DNA from: Bacteroidota bacterium
GTDB lineage: Bacteria; Bacteroidota; Ignavibacteria; Ignavibacteriales; Melioribacteraceae
Length of the DNA: 52,706 nucleotides
Assembly: GCA_023381535.1 (NCBI GenBank)
Contig: JAMCSN010000372.1
Coordinates: 1-52,706, forward strand
Direction: 5' to 3'
Part shown: piece after piece, positions 35,632 through 43,700 of the stretch
Layout of the letters: each line of letters opens with the position of its first letter
Numbering within the stretch: position 1 is the first letter of the stretch
Notes under the pieces: generated by a model
What the model was told of the DNA's origin: nothing
What the model saw: the letters and a program-made list of their open reading frames with translations, nothing else
Databases searched by the model: none
Position numbers and translations under genes: made by a program

Positions 35632-35775
35632 TTGATCAGCGCAAATCATAATAATCAGAGCACCTGCCCGTCCGGCTCGCCTCGCTACGCGAGCGAAGCG
35701 GGCATGCGGGTCAGCGTTCTATTCAAGAGGAATGGAACGCAGATTTTTATGATCGATTATGATTATTCATGATCA
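35632..35775. repeat. Nested palindromic element between the graspetide cluster and the Ig-like gene
   Basis: An outer imperfect inverted repeat has TGATCA...AATCATAATAATCA on the left and TGATTATTCATGATCA on the right. In its middle lies a GC-rich stem (about 35662-35711) containing CTCGCTACGCGAGCGAAGCGGGC, resembling the CGCTTCGCTCGCG stretch of the sco element. The inner part interrupts what looks like ATCAG|CGTTCTATT, suggesting insertion of one palindrome into another. Confidence 0.55.
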
Positions 35776-37461
35776 TTTATCAAAAGAAATGTTTAGATCG
35801 CCAACGGGCCAGCGTGCGCGGAGATTAAGTGTATCGGGATAAAATTTAAATTCTTCTGAATACGTGAACGGCTTAACAGTGCCGAAATCATATTTCTTGT
35901 TATTGTTCCTATCAATAAATCCCCATAACAAATATTTGCCCGGCACAACTTTGTTGAAATTGAATGTTCTTTTGGTTCCAAGCTCGCCGGTGTAAGATTT
36001 ATTTTCACGTATGGTATTTTGTAGAACAACTATAACTGCAGATGAATCTGCAAGTCCGGAAACCGTACCGGATGCCCCGCTGAAATCCAATTCGTTGGAG
36101 GTTGTAACTTTGCTTTTGAAAACCGAATCAACTTTATTACCGTTAAGGTCGTAATAATTTTTCAGATCAACCTTCAACGTGTAATCTTCACCTTGTTTCA
36201 ACTTTGATTCAACATTAACAATGTACGACGCATCGTCAATCTTCTTTAGAATGAACGGATAATCATTACCTTTTGCATCGGTTAATGAAGTTTTTTCCTT
36301 TACCAAAACGGAATCAATTGCATTGGAAAAAGTTAGATTAATTTCCGGTTTTTCGTAATCAATTTTCCCGTCCGGCGGATTGCCGTAAACTCTTCCAACT
36401 TTCAACCTCGTGGTATCACGGTCGGTCTTAATCAAAAACGGAATACGTTCGTTTTCGTTTTTGTTGCCTTTTAAATCCTCAAATTTTTCAGCGGCAAGGA
36501 CCCAATCTCCCTTCACGTCAAGTGAATCCATGAACACGACGTAGAACTGATTCTGTTTTGAATCTCCTTTGAAAAAATATTTGGCAAGAACTTTCTTGTT
36601 GTTCAGAGTATCTACAACATAGAAATCCTTTGCCGAAAGTTTTGTACTGTCCACACTTTTGGTAAACTCAACCGCCAAACGGTGTTTGTCTTTCATGAAT
36701 ACGTTGGATATTCTCGGCGGAATCGTATCGTCTTTTGTCAAAAAGAAATCAATGTTGGCAACTTCATTCTGTTGATCGCTCAGCTCGATTTTTTTGGACT
36801 GCACGCCGACTTCATCTTCATTTTTTTGATAAAGCAAGTCTCGCAGTCTGTCGCGGAATGCAAAAATCTCGTAAGCGCTGTCGCTTAATCCAACTAAAGT
36901 ATATTTGCCGTTTTTTCCCACTTGCGAAATAAAATCCGGTTTTTCTTTACTCGGATCAATTTCTTTTTCATTTTTCTGATATGCAAAGATCATCACGCCG
37001 TCGGGACTCGGATCATAAATTTTGCCGGCAATTTTTCCTTTGTCAATTTTATTACCGGTAGAAAAAACAAACGTAAACGGCTCAGCCATTTTGTTTCCGT
37101 TGTTGATGTCCTTTGCATCGGTGCCGATGGTAATTGTGTAAGTCGTATTCTTCTTCAACGAATCTTTGAAGTAAACCGTTAGCGTTTTACCGGTCCAGTC
37201 ATATTTAAAACCTTTTTGAACCGACGGTGAAATAAAAATTGCGTTCTGCACCGATCGCTTTTCGACATATTCGCTGAAAGTGATTTCAAAATAATTTTCT
37301 TTGTACTGCGTGGTGCCGTCCGATGGAATTACTTCAATAATTTTCGGCGGGATTGTATCAATCTCTCCCCCTCCTGGCGGCAATTGGTTAGCGCACTTCA
37401 CAAAAAGGAAAGAAAAAATAATTGTGATGCCGATGAAAATTAATTTTGACTTCTTCGCCAT
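35773..37461 (-). CDS. Ig-like (SbsA-type) domain lipoprotein
   Basis: The 562-aa exported protein has an N-terminal hydrophobic signal with a Cys at about residue 23 (FVKCANQ, a loose lipobox). A first Big_5-type Ig domain follows (IPPKIIEVIPSDGTTQY...FVFSTG, about 38-130), then repeated beta domains with further TIPPRISNVF and IPFLIKTDRD boundaries. The last part has a LLWGFIDRNNNKKYDFG motif. Such proteins are widespread in Bacteroidota envelopes; no enzymatic site is seen. It overlaps mltG by 22 nt. Confidence 0.75.
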   Translation of the reverse strand: MAKKSKLIFIGITIIFSFLFVKCANQLPPGGGEIDTIPPKIIEVIPSDGTTQYKENYFEITFSEYVEKRSVQNAIFISPSVQKGFKYDWTGKTLTVYFKDSLKKNTTYTITIGTDAKDINNGNKMAEPFTFVFSTGNKIDKGKIAGKIYDPSPDGVMIFAYQKNEKEIDPSKEKPDFISQVGKNGKYTLVGLSDSAYEIFAFRDRLRDLLYQKNEDEVGVQSKKIELSDQQNEVANIDFFLTKDDTIPPRISNVFMKDKHRLAVEFTKSVDSTKLSAKDFYVVDTLNNKKVLAKYFFKGDSKQNQFYVVFMDSLDVKGDWVLAAEKFEDLKGNKNENERIPFLIKTDRDTTRLKVGRVYGNPPDGKIDYEKPEINLTFSNAIDSVLVKEKTSLTDAKGNDYPFILKKIDDASYIVNVESKLKQGEDYTLKVDLKNYYDLNGNKVDSVFKSKVTTSNELDFSGASGTVSGLADSSAVIVVLQNTIRENKSYTGELGTKRTFNFNKVVPGKYLLWGFIDRNNNKKYDFGTVKPFTYSEEFKFYPDTLNLRARWPVGDLNISFDK

Positions 37462-38477
37462 GCTCTGTAATGACTCACGTTTGTGTTATGTTCGTCAAGT
37501 GTCTTTGCAAAGATATGATTGCCGTTTCCATTTGCAACAAAATATAAAAAATTGTTTTTCTCAGGATACAGCGCCGCCATGATTGCATCTTTGCCGGGGT
37601 TGTTAATCGGTCCCGGCGGAAGTCCCGGATACAAATAAGTATTGTATTTCGATTTGATCTGCAAATCTTTAAGCACAACTCTACTGCGATGTTTGTCTCT
37701 TATCAAATATTGAATTGTGGGATCGGCTTGAAGAGGCATTCCCTTTTTCAAACGATTCACATAGACGCCGGCAATTGTTTTGAATTCCGGTACGTAGTTG
37801 GATTCGCCGTCAACAATCGAAGCGAGTGTGAGTATCTGGTGCTTCGTCATTCCAAGTTTATCCATTTGTTTCTGAACTGCCGGAGTAAAAAGTTTATCCA
37901 TGTGATTTTTTAATCTCCGCAAAACTTCTTCTGCCGTTGCATCTGAATAGAAATAGTACGTTTCCGGTAGAAGATAACCCTCGAGATTATCAACGTCCAA
38001 ACCAAGTGATACAATGAACGATCTGCTTTTGCTCAACTCCATTACTTTTGATGAATCAATATTGAGATCGCGTTTCAGAATTTGTGCAACTTCGATTTGA
38101 GAACTACCTTCCGGAATTGTTACTTTAATTTCCAGCATCGTTGTACCGCTAACAAGCAAATCGACCAATTTAACGTAGCTCAGTCCGTTTGGAATTTTAT
38201 ATCTGCCGGCTTTTATTTTTTTCTCGGCTCCATACAGGTAAGAAATAATTTTCATGTTAGTCCGATTCGGAATCACCTCGTGCACATAAAGCGAATCAAT
38301 CACAGTTGAAAGCGTTGCGCCGTGCGGAATCTCGATTATAACCGGTTCGGATTGTTCATAATGGTTTGGCGTGAAGAAAATAAAGATTAAGAAACCAAGA
38401 GCAAATACAAAGAATGAGAGAACCAAAAAGAATTCCGACTTGCTTAGTAAGTGTATTTTATTTTTTCCGTTTGCCAA
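37440..38477 (-). CDS. mltG: Endolytic murein transglycosylase MltG (YceG-like)
   Basis: The 345-aa membrane-anchored protein cuts nascent glycan strands and so sets their length. A transmembrane helix lies at about 15-35, followed by a LysM-like region, and the catalytic block ASIVDGESN...YVNRLKKGMPLQADPTIQY has the active Glu in GES. The C-terminal PGPINNPGKDAI motif is also conserved. In Escherichia coli the catalytic region reads VEKET; the Glu is kept here. It overlaps the downstream lipoprotein gene by 22 nt. Confidence 0.92.
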   Translation of the reverse strand: MANGKNKIHLLSKSEFFLVLSFFVFALGFLIFIFFTPNHYEQSEPVIIEIPHGATLSTVIDSLYVHEVIPNRTNMKIISYLYGAEKKIKAGRYKIPNGLSYVKLVDLLVSGTTMLEIKVTIPEGSSQIEVAQILKRDLNIDSSKVMELSKSRSFIVSLGLDVDNLEGYLLPETYYFYSDATAEEVLRRLKNHMDKLFTPAVQKQMDKLGMTKHQILTLASIVDGESNYVPEFKTIAGVYVNRLKKGMPLQADPTIQYLIRDKHRSRVVLKDLQIKSKYNTYLYPGLPPGPINNPGKDAIMAALYPEKNNFLYFVANGNGNHIFAKTLDEHNTNVSHYRAWRRSQN

Positions 38478-38557
38478 ACTTCACTCGTTTCTGACGCTTA
38501 AATATAGAATTTTTAATTATGCTAAGCAGATTAACCGCCGGCAAATTTGTTGCTGAT

Positions 38558-39574
38558 TTATTTGATGAATGAATAGTCGCTCAAACTTGGGTAAGCGTTG
38601 AAGTCGTATCCGTATTTAATTCCGGCTTGATGAAGCTTTAGTCCGCGGTAAGCAATCATTGCACCGTTATCGCCGCAATATTCCAACGAAGGAATTACCA
38701 ATTTCTTTTTGTAGCGTTGAGATAGTTTTTGAAATTCGTCGCGCAGCAGTTGATTTGCCGCTACTCCGCCAACCAGCGAGATCGAATTCACTTTGAAGTT
38801 CTGCAAAGCTTTTTCAGTTTTATCGATCAACGCTTTTACAGCCGAATGCTGGAATGCAGCAGCGATCAACGGAAGATTATTCGCCGGAATTTTAGATGCG
38901 TCCCCATATTCTTTTTGAATGAAACGCAGAACGGAAGTCTTCAAACCGCTGAAGGAGAAATCAAATTCGTTTTTGCATTGTGCAACGGGAAAGTTTGCAA
39001 AATCCGTACGATGGTTTAACGCCGCATGTTGAATTTGCGGACCGCCGGGATAGCCCAATCCCAACAGCTTGGAAACTTTATCGAATGCTTCGCCGGCAGC
39101 GTCATCAATCGTTGAACCGAGTTTTTGAATTTCCGTATCGCTCTTTACCAAGAGCAGTAAAGTATGTCCGCCGGAAACAACTAAACACAAATACGGAAAT
39201 TCCGGTTTGTCATTCATCAGAAATCCGGAGAAGATATGTCCTTCGATATGATTCACTGCAACGAATGGTTTGCTAAGCGAGAAAGCCAAACCTTTCGTAA
39301 ATGTGAGCCCGACTAACAATGCGCCGATCAAACCGGGTCCCGCGGTGGCGGCAACTAAATCAATTTGATTGAGCGAAAGTTTTGAATCTTGAAGCGCTTT
39401 CTTCACCAGAGGTAAAATAATTTGCAGATGCGCGCGGCTCGATAATTCCGGCACAACACCGCCAAAGACATTATGAATATCCTGAGATGAAACAAGATTA
39501 GACAAAAGATTTCCGTCAGACAGAATTGCTACGGAAGTTTCGTCGCAAGAACTTTCTATGCCTAGAACATTCAT
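38558..39574 (-). CDS. tsaD: tRNA threonylcarbamoyladenosine transferase TsaD
   Basis: The 338-aa ASKHA-family protein transfers threonylcarbamoyl to A37 of ANN-decoding tRNAs. It has the N-terminal GIESSCDETSVAIL and the metal-binding NHIEGH (HxxxH) with VSGGHT. Length is standard. Its ATG shares one base with the stop codon of the proline dehydrogenase gene (TGATG), so the two are coupled. It is transcribed on the minus strand ahead of mltG, with an 80-nt gap. Confidence 0.96.
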   Translation of the reverse strand: MNVLGIESSCDETSVAILSDGNLLSNLVSSQDIHNVFGGVVPELSSRAHLQIILPLVKKALQDSKLSLNQIDLVAATAGPGLIGALLVGLTFTKGLAFSLSKPFVAVNHIEGHIFSGFLMNDKPEFPYLCLVVSGGHTLLLLVKSDTEIQKLGSTIDDAAGEAFDKVSKLLGLGYPGGPQIQHAALNHRTDFANFPVAQCKNEFDFSFSGLKTSVLRFIQKEYGDASKIPANNLPLIAAAFQHSAVKALIDKTEKALQNFKVNSISLVGGVAANQLLRDEFQKLSQRYKKKLVIPSLEYCGDNGAMIAYRGLKLHQAGIKYGYDFNAYPSLSDYSFIK

Positions 39575-40473
39575 CAGTTCAACGAAAAAATACTTTTGGT
39601 GATATACCAGGCAACTTGCGGATTTTCCTGAAGCCGGCGGATCGAATACTTATACCAGTGCTCTCCGAACGGGACATAAATTCTTACCTTGTAACCATCG
39701 GCGTTAATCTTATCGCGCAAATCTTCTTTCACACCGTAGAGCATCTGGAATTCAAATTTATTTTTCGGAATGTTCAACCGTTTGATCAATTCATAAGCGC
39801 CGTCAACTAAATAATCGTCGTGAGTTGCAATGCCGACGTAATTTCCATTCTTAAGCATCGTTTCCAGAAGTTTCAGATAATTATCTCTAATCTGCTGCCG
39901 CTCCTTGAAAGCAATTTCTTCAGGTTCAACATAAATACCTTTGCACAATCGGTAATGAGTTCCGAGATCGTTCTGCCTTTTAACGTCATCGTAAGTTCTC
40001 TTTAGATATGCTTGAACAACCACTCCTACATTGGAGTACTTCTCTTTCAGTTTGTTATGAAGCTCAAATGTGAGTGTTGTGGTCGGCGAATCCTCCATAT
40101 CGATACGGACAAAATTGTTGTAGCTTTTTGCTCTTTCCAGAATTTCAGAAACTTGATCGTAGCAAAATTTTGGATCCAGCATCAAGCCGACCTGCGTTGG
40201 TTTAAGCGATAAGTTTGCGTCAAGCTTATTTTGATTGATTGCATCAAGGGCTGCCAAACATTCCTTTTTCGCTTCCTCAGATTCCCGCTTAGAGGTAACC
40301 GCTTCACCAAGAACGTCAATTGTTGTAGCTATGCCTTTTGCATTTAATTCTTTAGTAACTCTCACTGCGTCTTCTAATTTTTCTCCTGCTATGTACTTTT
40401 TTGCAAAAACATGAACAACTGGTTTGGGCAGGACTTTTACAAAATTCACAATTGCATGATTAAGAGTTTTCAA
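39574..40473 (-). CDS. Proline dehydrogenase
   Basis: The 299-aa monofunctional enzyme is an FAD-dependent TIM barrel that oxidises proline to pyrroline-5-carboxylate and feeds electrons to the quinone pool. Conserved blocks include VRIDMEDS, LGTHYRLCKGIYVEPEEIAF (the RLCKG region), IATHD and FQMLYGV, and the C-terminal PFGEHWYKYSIRRLQE carries the substrate-binding Arg pair. A separate P5C dehydrogenase is not seen in the window. It is coupled to tsaD. Confidence 0.9.
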   Translation of the reverse strand: MKTLNHAIVNFVKVLPKPVVHVFAKKYIAGEKLEDAVRVTKELNAKGIATTIDVLGEAVTSKRESEEAKKECLAALDAINQNKLDANLSLKPTQVGLMLDPKFCYDQVSEILERAKSYNNFVRIDMEDSPTTTLTFELHNKLKEKYSNVGVVVQAYLKRTYDDVKRQNDLGTHYRLCKGIYVEPEEIAFKERQQIRDNYLKLLETMLKNGNYVGIATHDDYLVDGAYELIKRLNIPKNKFEFQMLYGVKEDLRDKINADGYKVRIYVPFGEHWYKYSIRRLQENPQVAWYITKSIFSLN

Positions 40474-40565
40474 TTTTGCACCTAAATTTGAAAAATGTTG
40501 ATCAAAAATTAGCCCATGACATGTTAGAAATCAAGGAAGGATATTTTTGTCGGTTTAAACTTATT

Positions 40566-41171
40566 CTATTTGACTAACGATTGAATTACAGATAGAATGA
40601 AGTTACACTTCGATTCAAAATCGGCGGCAGTGCCGTTATTTTCGATGATAAAGTCGGCGAGCTTTTTCTTTTTTTCATCCGGCAGTTGATTAGCAATTAT
40701 TGATTTCACCTTTTGCTCTGTCACGCCGTCACGTGTTAGGACACGATTAACGCGCAAGTTTTCATCGGCACAAATTAAAATCACGTGATCAAATTCGTCG
40801 CGGATTGCAGCTTCGAAAACTAGAGCGGATTCAACGAACACAATGTTGTGATTCTTGAAGTAACTTCTCGTAAGTTCTTTTATTTTCTTAATTGTAACCG
40901 GGTGAACGATCGCGTTGATCTTCTTAACATTCGTTGCATTGCTAAAAACCTTTTTACTTAAATATTCTATGTTGAGATTCCCATTCGCGAACGATTCGTT
41001 ACCAAATTCTTTCACGATACTTTTTCGAATGGAAGGATCGCTCCTCATCAGTTCTTTTGCGAGAATGTCTGCTCGAATAAGCGGAAAGCCTTTCTGCTCG
41101 AAAAAATCACTTGCAAGTGATTTGCCGGATCCGATTCCCCCGGTAATAGCTATGCTTATATTCTTTTTCAT
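40566..41171 (-). CDS. coaE: Dephospho-CoA kinase
   Basis: The 201-aa kinase catalyses the last step of coenzyme A synthesis. The P-loop GGIGSGKS is at residues 10-17, followed by LIRADILAKEL and the C-terminal DFIIENNG block. I start it at 41171 (MKKNIS), because the longer frame would begin inside the rny terminator hairpin and add a non-family N-terminus. It is separated from rny by that terminator, so a promoter of its own is expected nearby. Confidence 0.93.
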   Translation of the reverse strand: MKKNISIAITGGIGSGKSLASDFFEQKGFPLIRADILAKELMRSDPSIRKSIVKEFGNESFANGNLNIEYLSKKVFSNATNVKKINAIVHPVTIKKIKELTRSYFKNHNIVFVESALVFEAAIRDEFDHVILICADENLRVNRVLTRDGVTEQKVKSIIANQLPDEKKKKLADFIIENNGTAADFESKCNFILSVIQSLVK

Positions 41172-41183
41172 ACTGATAAAATA

Positions 41184-41229
41184 AAAAACCCGAATTTGCC
41201 GGATAGCACCGTACAAGAATCGGGTTTTT
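41184..41229 (-). terminator. Rho-independent terminator downstream of rny
   Basis: The arms AAAAACCCGA (41184-41193) and TCGGGTTTTT (41220-41229) are complementary around a 26-nt loop. Read on the minus strand the stem is followed by T-rich sequence. It starts 11 nt after the rny stop codon. Confidence 0.8.
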
Positions 41230-41240
41230 CAGTTTAAGTT

Positions 41241-42809
41241 TTATTTTGCGTAAGCAATTTTCCGGACTTCTCTGATAACAGTAACTTTTATCTGTCCGGG
41301 GTATTCCATTTCTTCTTGAATCTTTTGAGCGATATCGTAAGCTAAACGATCGGAAAAATTATCATCAACTTTGTCCGGTTCAACCACAACACGAACTTCG
41401 CGTCCGGCTTGAATAGCATAAGTTTTAGCAACTCCTTCAAAGGACTTTGCTAATGCCTCAAGGTTTTCCAATCTCTTAACATAGCTTTCTAGCGGCTCTC
41501 TGCGTGCACCGGGTCTGGCACCGCTAATTGCATCTGCTGCCTGAACCAATGCAGCTATCGGATGTTCCATTTCAATATCTTCATGATGGCTTCCGACAGC
41601 GTTAACCACTATAGGATGTTCGTTGTACTTTTTGGTTAAGTCGTAACCAAGCAGCGCGTGCGGACCTTCTACACTCTTATCAATAGTTTTGCCGACATCG
41701 TGGAGCAATCCGGCTCGTCTTGCTAAGTTAGTATCAAATCCAAGTTCTGCCGCCATGATACCGGTTAAGAATGCAACTTCAATACTGTGCTGAAGTAAAT
41801 TTTGTCCATAGCTCGAACGGTATTTCATCTTGCCGATGTGTTTAATTAATTCCGGATGAACTCCGTGTAAACCCAATTGAATTAATGTGTTCTCACCTTC
41901 CCGCTGAATTTCTTCATCCAGTTCTTGTTCTACCTTTGCAACAATTTCTTCGATGCGTGCCGGATGAATTCTACCGTCTGCAATTAATCTTTCCAAAGCA
42001 ATTCTTGCTACTTCTCTTCTAAACTGATCGAATGCCGAAAGGATCACAGCTTCCGGTGTATCATCAACGATTACGTCAACACCCGTAGCTGCTTCGAACG
42101 CGCGGATATTTCTGCCTTCACGCCCGATGATTCTTCCTTTCATTTCATCATTCTGAATCTGGACTACGGAAACAGTTGATTCTACAGAATGGTCCACAGC
42201 GGTTCTTTGAATAGCTTGAACAACGATCTTCTGGGCTTCCTTTTTTGCATCAACCTTCGCCTGATCACGGATTTCCTTAATCGCCTGAGAAGCATCGGTC
42301 TTTGCCTTGTTGATCATATTTTCCATCAACATTTTCTTCGCTTCGTCTGACGTAAGCCCGGCTGTTTTCTCTAATCGAACGTTCTGCTCGATAATCAGTC
42401 TATCCAATTCAGCCTGTTTCCTCTCAGCATCTTCTTTCTGTTTAGCAATAAGTTTTTCAGAATCCTTGATCGACTTTTCTTTCTGAGTAACTAATTCATA
42501 TTTCTTTTCTAGATTCTCTTCGCGTGATTCAAGCTGTTTTTCGTGGTTAATAAGTTTTTGACGCTTCTGATTTAATTCGCTATCAAATTCTTGTTTCTTC
42601 TTGAGCCACTCATCTTTTACTTCAAGAAGCTTCTCACGCTTAATGTGCTTTGATTCTTTCTCAGCTTCCTCCAGCATCTTACTTGCTTGTTCCTTAGCAT
42701 TCGCAAGGCTGTTTTTACCCATTTTTGAATTTATCATCCATCCTAGAAAGAATGAAAGAGAAACTGACGCTACAACCACTATCAAGACAATTACTAAATC
42801 AATCTGCAT
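41241..42809 (-). CDS. rny: Ribonuclease Y
   Basis: The 522-aa membrane-anchored endoribonuclease starts mRNA decay. It has an N-terminal transmembrane helix (about 4-26), a long coiled coil (about 35-180), a KH domain with IIGREGRNIRAFE (GxxG) and an HD domain with the HDVGK motif and SHHEDIE. A strong AACGGAGGG ribosome-binding site lies just before the ATG. Length and order match the family. It follows the structured RNA candidate downstream of zapA. Confidence 0.96.
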   Translation of the reverse strand: MQIDLVIVLIVVVASVSLSFFLGWMINSKMGKNSLANAKEQASKMLEEAEKESKHIKREKLLEVKDEWLKKKQEFDSELNQKRQKLINHEKQLESREENLEKKYELVTQKEKSIKDSEKLIAKQKEDAERKQAELDRLIIEQNVRLEKTAGLTSDEAKKMLMENMINKAKTDASQAIKEIRDQAKVDAKKEAQKIVVQAIQRTAVDHSVESTVSVVQIQNDEMKGRIIGREGRNIRAFEAATGVDVIVDDTPEAVILSAFDQFRREVARIALERLIADGRIHPARIEEIVAKVEQELDEEIQREGENTLIQLGLHGVHPELIKHIGKMKYRSSYGQNLLQHSIEVAFLTGIMAAELGFDTNLARRAGLLHDVGKTIDKSVEGPHALLGYDLTKKYNEHPIVVNAVGSHHEDIEMEHPIAALVQAADAISGARPGARREPLESYVKRLENLEALAKSFEGVAKTYAIQAGREVRVVVEPDKVDDNFSDRLAYDIAQKIQEEMEYPGQIKVTVIREVRKIAYAK

Positions 42810-42842
42810 TTGCCCTCCGTTAAAAGTATAATCAATACCCGC

Positions 42843-43048
42843 TGCTGCCGGCCTTTATAGGAAAAGAACTGTCCTATAAATAATGTGGGAAACCGCCCAA
42901 CGCTTTTTACTTCCACTGTCACGACAAGGTCGCGATCCCGACGAACCTGTCTGCCGACAGGCAAGATCGGGTGAGGCCTGTAATACACGTTGTGAGTCGA
43001 TAACCCTATTTAGTACAATTTGTTAGTTCTTTATAGAAACCGGCAGAG
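42843..43048 (-). ncRNA. Structured RNA candidate between zapA and rny (possible 6S RNA)
   Basis: The 246-nt gap between zapA and rny can fold into a long hairpin. CTGCCGG at 5' pairs with CCGGCAG at 3' (43046-43040 with 42851-42845), then AAAGAACT pairs with AGTTCTTT (43032-43025 and 42870-42863), with internal loops between, as in 6S RNA. Location next to zapA is typical of ssrS in many bacteria. The apical part contains the palindrome GATCCCGA...ATCGGG around CCTGTCTGCCGACAGG (42935-42971). I cannot verify the central bubble, so 6S identity is tentative. Confidence 0.5.
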
Positions 43049-43055
43049 CGGAAAA

Positions 43056-43355
43056 TTAAGATGGGGTTGACATAAACTTAGATTCGTTTAAAAGAAGCTT
43101 TATTTTTTTGATCTTATCGGTGGCTTGTATGCTGAATTCACGAAATTTATTTTTTTCAACAAATAAATCGTATGCAATATTTAATGCTGCAATTATCGCA
43201 ATTGTATCTTTCGGTTGATCCGGTAATTCATCTCTGGTTTCTTCCATAATAGTATTAACATATTCAGCCAACTCAGCCGCAATATCCTGGTTATCCACTA
43301 AGAGTGAGTATTCTTTATCAAATATTTTTACTTTCAGCTTCTTTTTTTCGTTCAT
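43056..43355 (-). CDS. zapA: Cell division protein ZapA
   Basis: The 99-aa protein has the ZapA pattern: a beta-strand start KKLKVKIFDKEYSLLVD, the helix IAAELAEYVNTIMEE, the region TIAIIAALNIAYDLF, and a C-terminal coiled coil. ZapA binds FtsZ filaments and stabilises the division ring. It follows the coiled-coil gene at 43386-43700 by 30 nt, and the RNA candidate starts just after its stop. The protein length fits the family. Confidence 0.87.
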   Translation of the reverse strand: MNEKKKLKVKIFDKEYSLLVDNQDIAAELAEYVNTIMEETRDELPDQPKDTIAIIAALNIAYDLFVEKNKFREFSIQATDKIKKIKLLLNESKFMSTPS

Positions 43356-43385
43356 TTTATGTTTAGTCCATCAATTCAAATTAAA

Positions 43386-43700
43386 TTAAGAACGTAAATG
43401 ATAGTCTAATTTTGCTATCAAATCGTTAATCTTGCTCTTTAGAGCTTCTTTTTCCTCCACGTTTAATGTTTCGTTTCCGTATAAGTTTTCTTGGTTAAAT
43501 AACGATTTACTAACTTTCGATTCGATTTCATTAATTTTTTTCTTTAAGGAATCGTTTTCCCTTTCAAGTAGTGTGATACGGTTACTAAGAGCTTGATTGG
43601 CTTCTAGAAGTTCTCCGCCTCTTTGAATGAAATAATAAATTTGTTTCTCAAGAGCGTTAAGCTCGTCGAGGAACATATCGTATTTCGAACCTTCTGCCAA
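43386..43700 (-). CDS. Small coiled-coil protein between pheT and zapA
   Basis: A 104-aa protein with heptad-like stretches (about 10-65, ANQALSNRITLLERENDSLKKK, and 80-100). Position next to zapA and length resemble ZapB-like or other division-site coiled coils, but I cannot assign a family. The start codon directly follows the pheT stop, so it is probably co-translated with pheT. Confidence 0.6.
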   Translation of the reverse strand: MAEGSKYDMFLDELNALEKQIYYFIQRGGELLEANQALSNRITLLERENDSLKKKINEIESKVSKSLFNQENLYGNETLNVEEKEALKSKINDLIAKLDYHLRS

